Shown here: piece after piece, positions 6,328-14,418 of the stretch | How positions within the stretch are numbered: position 1 is the first letter of the stretch | How the letters are laid out: each line of letters begins with the position of its first letter | Source of the DNA: Bacteroidota bacterium | Lineage (GTDB): Bacteria; Bacteroidota; Bacteroidia; Chitinophagales; Chitinophagaceae | Reading direction: 5' to 3' | Length of the DNA stretch: 35,589 nucleotides | NCBI GenBank assembly: GCA_023418315.1 | Contig: JAEZZY010000026.1 | Location: 1 to 35,589, forward strand | Notes under the pieces: model-generated | The model's input: the letters and a program-made list of their open reading frames with translations, nothing else | The model's database searches: none | Told to the model about the DNA's origin: nothing | Translations under genes and position numbers: made by a program

Positions 6328-8139
6328 TTATTGATTCTCTTTTGAAACAGCTGATTGAATAGCATTAGTGGTAGCGCTTTGCCCTACTCCGGAAGCTGCA
6401 TTACCAGTTCCTATAACCCTTCTAGCATTCTTTTTGCCTAAGGTCATTAAATCACGCTTTGCACCAAAAGATGATTGTTGCCCACCGCTCGTACCTATTG
6501 CGTTGTCTAAAGCTTTAAAAGTCAAGCCAACACCGGTGGCTATCCCTACATTTCCTGCGAGCTCACCCTCTGACATATCACCAAACACATAAGAATAATT
6601 AAACTTATCATCAATTGAATAGTTAAAGCCTTGCCCGATAGTTTCTGAAGCTATTGGATTTCCCAGTAAAAAAGATGCGCCTATAGAGGAAATGTTAATT
6701 TTACCTACATTTCTTCCATTAGTTAGATACTGTCCTGTAGCATCATAAGCAGCAGACAAAGCTCTACCAGTCAGCCCTATACTTGTCCCTGCTCCTCCGA
6801 ATGGTAAAGTAAGAGCCGTTGTGAATCCAATTTGCGTGGCACGATAAAACTGTTTGGCGGCTGTTGCTCTACTTGCACTATTAGCGGCATCATTCCAGAA
6901 CACACTCCAACCTGACGCACCCCCAGTGCCTGTGTGATAGGAGTATTCATGTCCTTGCATTTTGGGCAACTCTCTTTGAAACACCCAAAAGTCCTTAGGT
7001 TTTTGAGTCTGTATATCCGTAGCCGTTGTCAAAAACATTCTTCCATGTGGAAAATCTGTAGGATTTCTTTGCTGTAATGTTGCTGGGTTTTCAGCAGGCT
7101 CTAATCCATCACGATCTATAAACTTAATCGGATTATTTCCTGCAAATTGATAAGGTGTTAGATAAGGATACTTGCTCGCTAAAGGATCAACGGAAAAGAA
7201 GCGCCCAAGTCGAGTGTCTTCAAATCTCTCTTTATAATTTATAGAATTACTCAGTCCTTTTATTTCATTATCCTTTTCCATTCCGTTAAACCCAAACCTA
7301 TACCTATCCTGTGCTTTATCACATACCTGTACCAATACGTTTTCCTGCACTTTGGTGAGCATCCACAGGCTAAAATGCTCTACCTCTACCATGGCGGCGC
7401 CGCCGCTTGCCTTTATGATGCGGAAGCGCAGTGTGGGGCTGCCCTCTGCTGCTACGTTAAAGGTTACCGGCTCGGTGCCTTCTATCGCCTTCACGGCTAC
7501 GGCTTCCCATTCTTCTGTGCCTTCGCCTATTTGTTTTTCCACATAGAGGTTAAACAGTCCGGTGTTTTGCCGCACTATTACGCGGAAGCTGTGTTCGGCA
7601 TCGGGCGGCAGGGACAGGGTACCCACGGCGCCACTGTTGCTGCCGTTGGCTTCTATCCGCAGGATGCCGTTGGGGCCCGGTTCGGTATGTACTTCGGCAT
7701 CGGCTACGGGCTCAAAGCCGCAGTTGCCGCAATCCCATTCGGGCCACAGGTCGAGGAATGCCCATCGGGGCACCCAGCGCATTTGGGTGATCCAGGCGCA
7801 GCGTTGGGCGGTATCGCTTGTGTAGCGGCCGGGCATCAACATGCCGAAGGGGTAGTAATCGTAGGCTGCCATGAGGCCGGGGCGGTAGCGGTCTATGGTG
7901 TCATCGCTGTTGAGGTCGGCACCGCGTTTTTTGTCGGTTACCACTGCCTGTACGTTGCCGAGGTGGTTGGTAAGTTCGTAGCCCTTCAGCCCTATGGTGT
8001 GCTGCACAGACATGGGATCGGTCATGGTATGGCTGTAGGGGTTTAGCTCTTTATGGCTGATGAGGTCTTGGTATTCGGCGCTGTAGCCTCCAAGCGGCAA
8101 GCTCTTTCTGATGTTGATATAATCTTGGTCAATACTCAT
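6328..8139 (-). CDS. RHS repeat-associated core protein with variable C-terminal tip (short, orphan-like)
   Basis: A 603-residue protein with RHS core hallmarks: YELTNHLGNVQAVVTDK (54-70), YDYYPFGMLMPGR (93-105), YRFGFNGMEKDNE (280-292), and the junction RLGRFFSVDPLASKYPYLTPYQFAGNNPIKFIDRDG split over 310-345. After the junction comes a unique Gly/Ala-rich C-terminal tip (about 347-603), as in polymorphic toxins where the tip is the effector. I do not recognise its activity. Two oddities are visible. The usual long N-terminal YD-repeat shell and secretion parts are missing, with an in-frame stop just upstream. About 170 residues (106-278), beta-rich in appearance, sit between PFGM and FNGME where the spacing is usually short. 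The core half of the gene is visibly GC-richer than the tip, as in RHS loci that exchange tips. It could be a displaced cassette of a larger RHS gene elsewhere. Confidence 0.85.
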   Translation of the reverse strand: MSIDQDYINIRKSLPLGGYSAEYQDLISHKELNPYSHTMTDPMSVQHTIGLKGYELTNHLGNVQAVVTDKKRGADLNSDDTIDRYRPGLMAAYDYYPFGMLMPGRYTSDTAQRCAWITQMRWVPRWAFLDLWPEWDCGNCGFEPVADAEVHTEPGPNGILRIEANGSNSGAVGTLSLPPDAEHSFRVIVRQNTGLFNLYVEKQIGEGTEEWEAVAVKAIEGTEPVTFNVAAEGSPTLRFRIIKASGGAAMVEVEHFSLWMLTKVQENVLVQVCDKAQDRYRFGFNGMEKDNEIKGLSNSINYKERFEDTRLGRFFSVDPLASKYPYLTPYQFAGNNPIKFIDRDGLEPAENPATLQQRNPTDFPHGRMFLTTATDIQTQKPKDFWVFQRELPKMQGHEYSYHTGTGGASGWSVFWNDAANSASRATAAKQFYRATQIGFTTALTLPFGGAGTSIGLTGRALSAAYDATGQYLTNGRNVGKINISSIGASFLLGNPIASETIGQGFNYSIDDKFNYSYVFGDMSEGELAGNVGIATGVGLTFKALDNAIGTSGGQQSSFGAKRDLMTLGKKNARRVIGTGNAASGVGQSATTNAIQSAVSKENQ

Positions 8140-8407
8140 TTCAAGCTCTGTTTTTTACTTCAGTTATAGCACCCCAATGCTCCTGCGGTAAAACATCATT
8201 TTCCTAAAAATTACTTAGGTTCATGTTGCCAAATTACTTCAACTATTTCATTTTTTAGAGTGCGGTTTCTTGTAATCGGCAAATGTCTATAGCTTATAAG
8301 CAAGGCAGCCAAAAAAATTCCTACCCCTTTTCACCAATAAAAAAATAAGTCTCTTTTCTTTTTCCCGACAATTTCCTTAGCTTAGCGAAAATTCTGTACA
8401 TCATACA
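8140..8407. other. Intergenic region between the divergent RHS and lipoprotein genes
   Basis: About 270 AT-rich bases. The RHS frame is closed by an in-frame TAA shortly upstream of its ATG, so the missing RHS N-terminus is not encoded here. No other gene is visible. Confidence 0.6.
8378..8385 (+). promoter_or_regulatory. Possible -7 box for the lipoprotein gene
   Basis: TAGCTTAG, one base from TAnnTTTG, lies 22 bases before the ATG at 8408. No clear -33 element is seen. Confidence 0.35.
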
Positions 8408-8905
8408 ATGAGATATTTACTAATTACGGCTTTCGGATTATTGGTTTTTGCAGCCTGTAAAAAAGTAGAAACGCCTGAATCCCGCGAGGAGCAACTGCGC
8501 GATGGCAGATGGAAGCGTTCGGATTTAAAAATAAAAATTGACCCTTATATCGGTAAAGATACCCTATGGACGTACTACGATTCGGTAATGAAAGGCTGCC
8601 TGAAAGATAATTTCATCATCTTCGGTCTTAACCACGATGGCACTATCCATGCAGGCGATATTAAATGTGAAGATGTGCTGGATCCCGAAACCTCCACGTT
8701 CTACTGGAGTCTTGAAGAAAATAAAACCAGAATTACCCTTCTGAATGCTAATCCGATGTTCTTTGATTCTTCTACCATTGATGCCCAAATTGACGCGTTC
8801 AGCACCAGTCAGTTTCAAATCAGCTATGTAGAATACAATACCAACAGCATTAACCCGAATAAAAAAGACACCTTCACCTACTACTATACGTTTACCAAAT
8901 TCTGA
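8408..8905 (+). CDS. Small secreted lipoprotein, lipocalin-like fold possible
   Basis: The 165-residue product starts with a lipoprotein signal peptide: a short basic start, a hydrophobic stretch and a lipobox FAAC with the lipidated Cys at 17, followed by KK. The mature part (GRWKRSDLKIKI.., KDNFIIFGLNHDGTI.., SLEENKTRITLL.., FQISYVEY) resembles the small Bacteroidota lipocalin-like lipoproteins that begin with a GxW motif. That family link is a pattern match, not proven, and no specific function can be assigned. It stands alone between the RHS cassette and thrS, with its own possible -7 box and a strong terminator at 8928-8958. Confidence 0.8.
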   Translation: MRYLLITAFGLLVFAACKKVETPESREEQLRDGRWKRSDLKIKIDPYIGKDTLWTYYDSVMKGCLKDNFIIFGLNHDGTIHAGDIKCEDVLDPETSTFYWSLEENKTRITLLNANPMFFDSSTIDAQIDAFSTSQFQISYVEYNTNSINPNKKDTFTYYYTFTKF

Positions 8906-8927
8906 TGCGGAAGCGCTACTTATTTCC

Positions 8928-8958
8928 AAAAGCCGCCGCATACCACGGTGGCTTTTTT
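8928..8958 (+). terminator. Hairpin terminator after the lipoprotein gene
   Basis: AAAAGCCGCC (8928-8937) pairs with GGTGGCTTTT (8947-8956, one G-U pair) across a 9-base loop, followed by a T run. Confidence 0.8.
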
Positions 8959-8987
8959 GATATGTTCCGTTTTGCCCCTAACAACCG

Positions 8988-8995
8988 TACATTTG
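8988..8995 (+). promoter_or_regulatory. -7 box of the thrS promoter
   Basis: TACATTTG is a perfect match to TAnnTTTG, 34 bases before the thrS ATG and after the preceding terminator. The -33 element is not obvious. Confidence 0.65.
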
Positions 8996-9029
8996 CAAAC
9001 CTTTTAAAGAAAAGCAGAGAGCTTATTTT

Positions 9030-10964
9030 ATGATCAACATTACACTACCCGATGGCGCCGTACGGGAATACAACGATGGCGTAAGTGCAATGGATATAGC
9101 CAAATCCATCAGCGAAGGACTGGCACGAAAAGTATTGGCAGCCGAAGTAAACGGACAGGTATGGGATGCTACGCGCCCTATCCATAGCGATGCCACCCTC
9201 AAGCTTTTGACCTGGGATAATAAAGAAGGTAAAACCACTTTTTGGCATTCCTCCGCACACCTGATGGCGGAAGCGATTGAAGCCGTTTTTCCCGGAACGA
9301 AATTCGGCATCGGACCTGCTATAGAAAACGGATTTTACTATGATATAGACCTTGGCGATAAAACCATTTCGGATGAAGACCTTCTGAAGTTAGAAGCTAA
9401 GATGAAGGAACTTGCCAAGCAAAGCAATGCCTATCAACGCATGGAAGTGCCTAAGGAAGAAGCTATCGGTTATTTCAGCAGAAAAGAAGACCCCTATAAA
9501 ATAGAATTATTGGAAGGACTGAACGATGGTGAAATCACGTTTTACACACAAGGAAATTTTACCGACCTCTGCCGCGGACCACACATCCCACATACAGGTT
9601 TTATAAAAGCCGTAAAGCTCACCAATATTGCCGGTGCCTACTGGCGGGGCAATGAAAAAAACAAAATGCTGACCCGCATCTATGGCATCACCTTTCCGCA
9701 ACAAAAAGAACTGGATGAGTACCTCGCCTTAGTAGAAGAAGCCAAGAAACGCGACCATCGGAAATTAGGCAAAGAATTAGAGCTATTCGCCTTCTCCGAA
9801 AAAGTAGGAAGCGGCTTGCCTTTATGGTTGCCTAAAGGGGCTATGCTGCGCGAGCGATTGCAACAATTTTTGCAAAAAGCACAAATCGCCAGCGGCTATC
9901 TGCCGGTAATGACACCGCACATAGGCGCTAAGCAACTCTACGTTACCTCCGGCCACTGGGAAAAATACGGAAAAGACAGCTTCCGCCCCATTACCACACC
10001 GCAGGAAGGCGAAGAGTTTATGCTCAAACCGATGAATTGTCCGCACCACTGCGAAATTTATAAATCATCACCTCGCTCCTACAAAGACCTTCCCTTGCGT
10101 TTAGCAGAGTTTGGTACGGTATATCGGTATGAGCAAAGCGGCGAGCTGCATGGATTGACACGCGTTCGCGGATTCACACAAGATGATGCGCATCTTTTCT
10201 GTCGTCCGGATCAGGTACTGGAGGAATTTAAAAAAGTAATAGACTTGGTAATGTATGTTTTTAAAAGTCTGAGTTTTGAAAATTTTACAGCGCAGGTTTC
10301 TTTAAGAGATAAAGAAGACCGAAGCAAATACATCGGCAGCGAAGAAAACTGGGAAATAGCCGAAAAGTCCATCATACAAGCGGCAGAAGAAAAAGGATTG
10401 CCTTTTATCATAGAATATGGCGAGGCAGCGTTTTACGGCCCCAAGCTGGACTTTATGGTGAAAGATGCACTGGGCAGAAGCTGGCAATTAGGAACGATAC
10501 AAGTGGATTACAACCTTCCTGAGCGTTTTGAATTGGAATATGTGGATAGCGATAATTCCCGCAAACGCCCGGTGATGATTCACCGCGCGCCTTTCGGTTC
10601 TATGGAGCGTTTTGTAGCGGTATTGTTAGAGCATTGCGGGGGAAATCTTCCGATGTGGTTAGCACCGCTTCAGGTGAAAGTATTGCCTATAAGCGATAAG
10701 TTTTCGGACTATGCGCATGAGGTAGCTAATAAGTTGAAAGCAGAAGAAATTCGTGCAGAAGTAGATGATCGCAGCGAAAAAATAGGAAAAAAAATACGCG
10801 ATACCGAGCTAATGAAAACCCCTTATATGCTGGTAGTAGGCGAGAAAGAAATGAACGAAGGAAAAGTAGCCGTGCGCAAGCATGGCGAAGGGGATAAAGG
10901 TGCTGTGTCAATAGCGGATTTTATAGCCGACATGAAGAAGGTGATGAAGGAGCAATTAGGGTAA
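9030..10964 (+). CDS. thrS: Threonyl-tRNA synthetase
   Basis: Class II synthetase that charges tRNA-Thr; 644 residues, the usual length. The order is: N-terminal TGS domain (about 1-62), editing domain with H73-x3-H77 and C181-x3-H185 that hydrolyses mischarged Ser-tRNA, the catalytic core, and the C-terminal anticodon-binding domain (about 545-640). In the core, C337 (MNCPHH) and H388 (DDAH) are zinc ligands with a later His in VMIHRAPFGS, and TRVRGFTQDDAHLF is motif 2. All key residues are present. The start is the first ATG after a perfect -7 box, and a strong terminator follows at 10991-11025. It is monocistronic. Confidence 0.98.
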   Translation: MINITLPDGAVREYNDGVSAMDIAKSISEGLARKVLAAEVNGQVWDATRPIHSDATLKLLTWDNKEGKTTFWHSSAHLMAEAIEAVFPGTKFGIGPAIENGFYYDIDLGDKTISDEDLLKLEAKMKELAKQSNAYQRMEVPKEEAIGYFSRKEDPYKIELLEGLNDGEITFYTQGNFTDLCRGPHIPHTGFIKAVKLTNIAGAYWRGNEKNKMLTRIYGITFPQQKELDEYLALVEEAKKRDHRKLGKELELFAFSEKVGSGLPLWLPKGAMLRERLQQFLQKAQIASGYLPVMTPHIGAKQLYVTSGHWEKYGKDSFRPITTPQEGEEFMLKPMNCPHHCEIYKSSPRSYKDLPLRLAEFGTVYRYEQSGELHGLTRVRGFTQDDAHLFCRPDQVLEEFKKVIDLVMYVFKSLSFENFTAQVSLRDKEDRSKYIGSEENWEIAEKSIIQAAEEKGLPFIIEYGEAAFYGPKLDFMVKDALGRSWQLGTIQVDYNLPERFELEYVDSDNSRKRPVMIHRAPFGSMERFVAVLLEHCGGNLPMWLAPLQVKVLPISDKFSDYAHEVANKLKAEEIRAEVDDRSEKIGKKIRDTELMKTPYMLVVGEKEMNEGKVAVRKHGEGDKGAVSIADFIADMKKVMKEQLG

Positions 10965-10990
10965 GGAGTGTAACAACGTTTAACTTACCC

Positions 10991-11025
10991 ATCCTGTTTC
11001 AAACAAATGAAGCAGGATTTTTTTT
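10991..11025 (+). terminator. Rho-independent terminator of thrS
   Basis: ATCCTGTTTC (10991-11000) pairs with GAAGCAGGAT (11009-11018) with one G-U pair and an 8-base loop, followed by eight T. Confidence 0.9.
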
Positions 11026-11036
11026 ATCCCTATGAA

Positions 11037-11639
11037 TCAGTGCATCCGTTTTCCGTCCGGTTTTAGCTGTTTCAAAATGTTTTCTTCTATAGAAAGCCAT
11101 TGCTGCCAGGCATTCTGCACGTTTTCTTTGTTATAATATTCTTGTGCAATATCTATAAACAAGCGATAATGCCCGGCTTCCGATACCATGAATTTGTAGT
11201 AAAATTTCCTAAGATTTTCCTCTTCCAGTTTTTCGGAAAGCAACCGAAAACGCTCACAACTGCGGGCTTCTATCAAGGCGCAAATCATGAGCTTGTGTAA
11301 GAGTTTTTCATCGCCGGGAATGTTTTTGGGTTCGTGTTGCAACAGCAGGTTCACATAGTCGTCCTTACGTTGCCTGCCTAATTTATAGCCTCGCTTTTTC
11401 ATCTCTGCCCACACCATCCGAAAATGCCCCCACTCTTCGGTTACGATGGGTGCAAGACTGTTCACAAGCATTTCTTTTTCCGGATAGCGCTGAATGAGGG
11501 AAATACATTGCGTAGCCGCTTTTTGCTCACAGAAAGCATGGTCGGTAAGGATTTCTTCCAAACTGACAGAAGCAAGGTCTGCCCAGCGCGGGTCGGTAGG
11601 CATTTTTAATCCGAGAATAGAATTATCGGTAGTACTCAT
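11037..11639 (-). CDS. miaE: tRNA-(ms2io6A) hydroxylase, MiaE-like
   Basis: A 200-residue ferritin-like di-iron protein of the MiaE family, which hydroxylates the isopentenyl side chain of the modified adenosine at tRNA position 37. The metal ligands are seen as E38 (FCEQKAA), E69-x2-H72 (TEEWGHF), E124 (LIEARSCERF) and E154-x2-H157 (VSEAGHY), spaced as in the four-helix bundle, and the N-terminal LGLKMPTDPRWA is a family block. It lies 21 bases downstream of the redoxin gene on the same strand, so the two probably share a transcript. The end faces thrS. The family also contains proteins of unproven substrate, so the substrate rests on homology. Confidence 0.88.
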   Translation of the reverse strand: MSTTDNSILGLKMPTDPRWADLASVSLEEILTDHAFCEQKAATQCISLIQRYPEKEMLVNSLAPIVTEEWGHFRMVWAEMKKRGYKLGRQRKDDYVNLLLQHEPKNIPGDEKLLHKLMICALIEARSCERFRLLSEKLEEENLRKFYYKFMVSEAGHYRLFIDIAQEYYNKENVQNAWQQWLSIEENILKQLKPDGKRMH

Positions 11640-11660
11640 ACGATAGCAACGGCTATTGGA

Positions 11661-12266
11661 TTATTCAGGTCGTTTGATGGAGCAACCCACAGATTTGGTG
11701 AACGCCGGATCCGGCTTCTGACCGCTGAGCATTTTTTCTATCGCATTCTTTAAGAAAAATTCTTTGGATTCCTTAGGCGAGGCGGGGTTGTCTTCCATCG
11801 CTCCGTGATACATCAAAACTCCGTCCGAATTAAACAAAAAAACTTCCGGCGTGCGGGTAGCGCCAAATATATCGGCTATCTGTGCGCCTTCATCCACCAC
11901 ATAGGGTACGGTATATTTTTGCGCCTTAGCATAGTTGATCATGGCTTCACGGCTGTCTTGTTCTTCACGCTGCGCTTCATTGGAGTTGATAATGATCATG
12001 CCTATGTTTTGCTTTTCGGCGAAAGCTATAATGTCTTTGGTACGCTGCTGCGCTTTTATTACATAAGGACAAGTATTGCAGGAAAACATCACCAGCAATC
12101 CGTTCTCTTTTTTCACTTCTTCAAAATTTACTTCCTTACCCATCACATCGCTCATCAGCACATCGGCTGCCGGCAAAGAGCTGCCAATTTCCAGAGGTCG
12201 AATATCTTGGGCGCAAACAGCGGCCGTTAAGGAAATACCTATAAGTGTAGCGAATATTTTTTTCAT
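11661..12266 (-). CDS. Periplasmic thioredoxin-like redoxin with extra C-terminal cysteine
   Basis: A 201-residue exported redoxin. The signal peptide is about residues 1-19 (ending VCAQ). The AhpC/TSA-thioredoxin fold follows, with the active-site C63-N-T-C66 in FSCNTCPYV and the cis-Pro loop TRTP140. A third Cys (C195) sits in the C-terminal GCSIK motif, which recurs in this redoxin subgroup. It probably carries out thiol-disulfide exchange outside the cytoplasm; its partner is unknown. It lies 52 bases downstream of the yihY-type gene and 21 bases upstream of the MiaE-like gene, in line with a three-gene unit. A TATGTTTA at 12288-12295 (minus strand) could give an additional start of transcription. 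Confidence 0.85.
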   Translation of the reverse strand: MKKIFATLIGISLTAAVCAQDIRPLEIGSSLPAADVLMSDVMGKEVNFEEVKKENGLLVMFSCNTCPYVIKAQQRTKDIIAFAEKQNIGMIIINSNEAQREEQDSREAMINYAKAQKYTVPYVVDEGAQIADIFGATRTPEVFLFNSDGVLMYHGAMEDNPASPKESKEFFLKNAIEKMLSGQKPDPAFTKSVGCSIKRPE

Positions 12267-12318
12267 AAGCTATTTTTATTTAAGCAGTAAACATAGGTTT
12301 TTTAGTGTAAGAATTTTG

Positions 12319-13254
12319 TTATTTCTGCGACGCGGTTTCTTGTTGTGTTTTGCTGAGCAGGATGCTTACATTCAATTCATAGCCTACTAAAATAATGAGC
12401 GTATTGATGCGCAACCAGACCATAAATGCGATGAGGGTACCGATGGGACCATATACTTTGTTATAGTTCAAAAAATTCTCCGCAAGAAAAAAGAAAAGAG
12501 TGGTGGCAAGCATAATCAGCAAAGTAGCAAGCATAGCGCCGGGAGAGAAAAAACGGAAGCGGTCTTTTAGCGAAGGTCCGTACTTATAGATGATGCAAAT
12601 AGAAAAAAAGATAACCGCCACAAGGATCAGCAGGCTCAGCAATTTGGGGACGATTACATTATTATAAAGCATAAGAATATATGGGTTGATAGCGCTGGAT
12701 TGCAGGATGAGCGCCGCAAGCGAAATAATCGCCACCAGGATAAGCATAAAGGTGAGTTTTATAGCGATCCATCTGCGTTTCAGTCCGGTACGCTCCACAT
12801 ATACCTCTTCATGGCTGCGGTCGAAACTGAGCATCAGCCCCATCATCCCGTTGGAGGAGAAAAAAATGGTAAGCAGGATACCGAAGGAAAGTAAGCCCCG
12901 CTGTTCTTGATTCAAAAAATTATCAATCACCTGCATGATGCTTTTTTGCAACTTGCTGCTGGGAGTCATCAGCAGAATGGCATAATTAATGGTGTCTTGC
13001 ACCCCTTCCATAGGCAAATAAGGCACAAGAGAAAATAAGAATAAAAAAGTAGGCGGTATCGCCATCAAAAAATTATAGGTGGCGGCGGCGCTACGCACAT
13101 TGAGCCGTGAATTGCCTATTTGCCCGAAGAAAAAATGGGCCACCTCGCTTATGGTCATACCATCCGCACCGGGCAAAGCCGTACGTTTGGCATAGCGGTG
13201 CAAGCTGCGCACCCAACCGAGGCGATATAGAGTGGTTTTTATTCCGGGTAACAT
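12319..13254 (-). CDS. YihY/virulence factor BrkB family inner-membrane protein
   Basis: A 311-residue multi-pass membrane protein. After a cytoplasmic N-terminus (about 1-50), the family block SAAATYNFLMAIPPTFLFLFSLVPYLP begins the first helix, and about six transmembrane helices are readable, among them FGILLTIFFSSNGMMGLMLSFDR and the final GTLIAFMVWLRINTLIILVGYELN. The family was once mislabelled ribonuclease BN; its function is still unclear, with transport or envelope roles proposed. It is the first gene of the probable yihY-redoxin-miaE unit. A possible TAGCTTGC box lies 13 bases upstream of the ATG. Confidence 0.88.
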   Translation of the reverse strand: MLPGIKTTLYRLGWVRSLHRYAKRTALPGADGMTISEVAHFFFGQIGNSRLNVRSAAATYNFLMAIPPTFLFLFSLVPYLPMEGVQDTINYAILLMTPSSKLQKSIMQVIDNFLNQEQRGLLSFGILLTIFFSSNGMMGLMLSFDRSHEEVYVERTGLKRRWIAIKLTFMLILVAIISLAALILQSSAINPYILMLYNNVIVPKLLSLLILVAVIFFSICIIYKYGPSLKDRFRFFSPGAMLATLLIMLATTLFFFLAENFLNYNKVYGPIGTLIAFMVWLRINTLIILVGYELNVSILLSKTQQETASQK

Positions 13255-13266
13255 ACAATATATCCG

Positions 13267-13274
13267 GCAAGCTA
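13267..13274 (-). promoter_or_regulatory. Possible -7 box for the yihY-type gene
   Basis: Reads TAGCTTGC on the minus strand, the same TAnCTTGC variant seen before mutS and rsmE, 13 bases before the ATG. Weak. Confidence 0.3.
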
Positions 13275-13519
13275 CTGATAATTATTTTATACCGAAACTG
13301 AAGAAATAGGTTTAAAATTTGCCTTAGGGATAATAAAATAACTTCCTAAGCAACTAATTTTTTTATAAAATGAACTATTGGAAAACAAAGTAGCCATCAT
13401 TATTTCGTGCCTCATACCCAAGAACATCTTTTTATTTTGCAGATGCTCTATAAAAAAAGAGACATAAAACCTCATGCCTAATTTCTATCCTGCCATAGGA
13501 ATTAGGCGGGAAGATGATG

Positions 13520-13527
13520 TACCTTTG
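13520..13527 (+). promoter_or_regulatory. -7 box of the 13545 gene
   Basis: TACCTTTG is a perfect TAnnTTTG match, 17 bases before the ATG; it implies a leader of about ten bases. Confidence 0.6.
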
Positions 13528-13544
13528 CGCTTTCTTTTCACCCC

Positions 13545-14336
13545 ATGTATCGTTACAAAAGCTTTCTATCGGCAGGTTTGCTGGTTTTATCCTCTCTTTG
13601 TGCGCACGCCCGTTTTTCCGATATACGCCTTCAAGGTATTTACCTGCAATGGGGCTACAACCGCGAATGGTACTCTAAAAGCACCCTTCATTTTCAAAAC
13701 GGCAACGAATACGATTTCAAACTGCACCGTGCTACGGCTAAAGACAAACCTGATTTTAATGCCATCCTTACGCATCCCTTGCAAATCAGTATTCCCCAAT
13801 ACAACTATCGCTTAGGGTTTTATATAAGCCCCAAGCATGCCATAGAGTTGAATTTCGACCATACCAAATATGTGGTGGAAGATTATCAAAAGCTGCGCAT
13901 ATCCGGTACGCTACACGGCAGAGCATTAGATACCGATACGATTTTAGACCCGCAGTTTCTTCATTTTGAACATACCGACGGGGCTAATTTTTTGCATCTG
14001 AACTATGTAGGGCATTATGCAATTTTAAAGACAAGAAAAAACAAACGTGTGTTGCTGAGCGCTGTACCTAAGCTGGGCGCGGGCATTGTGATTCCGAGAA
14101 CCGATGTAACTTTTGAAGGAAAGGAACTCAACAATAAATTTCATATAGCCGGCTATATCATAAGCGCAGAGGCAGGATTGCGTTTTTATCCGCTCAAAAA
14201 TCTTTTTATAGAACCTGCTGTGAAAAACGGATTTGCTCATTACCTCAATGCGCTGACTATAGAAGGCGGCAGGGCGCGTCATCATTTTTTTTACGCAGAA
14301 GCCATGTTGTTGATCGGCTATGATCTTTGGTTTTAA
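13545..14336 (+). CDS. Predicted outer-membrane beta-barrel protein
   Basis: A 263-residue exported protein of unknown family. A signal peptide covers about residues 1-22 (ending AHA). The rest has no long hydrophobic helix but alternates polar and hydrophobic residues in many short strands (YNYRLGFYISPKHAIELNFDH.., NFLHLNYVGHYAIL.., AGYIISAEAGLRFYPLKNLFIEPAVKNGF) and ends YDLWF with a terminal aromatic residue, both typical of small outer-membrane barrels. No enzymatic motif is seen. It has its own perfect -7 box and stands alone upstream of the two-component operon. Confidence 0.75.
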   Translation: MYRYKSFLSAGLLVLSSLCAHARFSDIRLQGIYLQWGYNREWYSKSTLHFQNGNEYDFKLHRATAKDKPDFNAILTHPLQISIPQYNYRLGFYISPKHAIELNFDHTKYVVEDYQKLRISGTLHGRALDTDTILDPQFLHFEHTDGANFLHLNYVGHYAILKTRKNKRVLLSAVPKLGAGIVIPRTDVTFEGKELNNKFHIAGYIISAEAGLRFYPLKNLFIEPAVKNGFAHYLNALTIEGGRARHHFFYAEAMLLIGYDLWF

Positions 14337-14401
14337 CGCCTATCGGATTGACTTAACAATAACATAATGCAGCTTTTCTTTTCACTTCACACATACTGTT
14401 T

Positions 14402-14409
14402 TATTATTG
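14402..14409 (+). promoter_or_regulatory. Possible -7 box before the response-regulator gene
   Basis: TATTATTG, one base from TAnnTTTG, ends only 9 bases before the likely ATG at 14419. Its last TTG is the alternative upstream start at 14407, which argues for using the ATG instead. Confidence 0.35.
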
Positions 14410-14418
14410 CATCGGTAT

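Noticed and set aside
7375..8046. 223-codon open frame on the plus strand
   Set aside because: It lies wholly antisense to the RHS core, whose motifs are unmistakable; the frame is open because that part is GC-rich.
12319..13254. Ribonuclease BN
   Set aside because: This old name for the YihY family was an error; the protein is an integral membrane protein with no nuclease motif.
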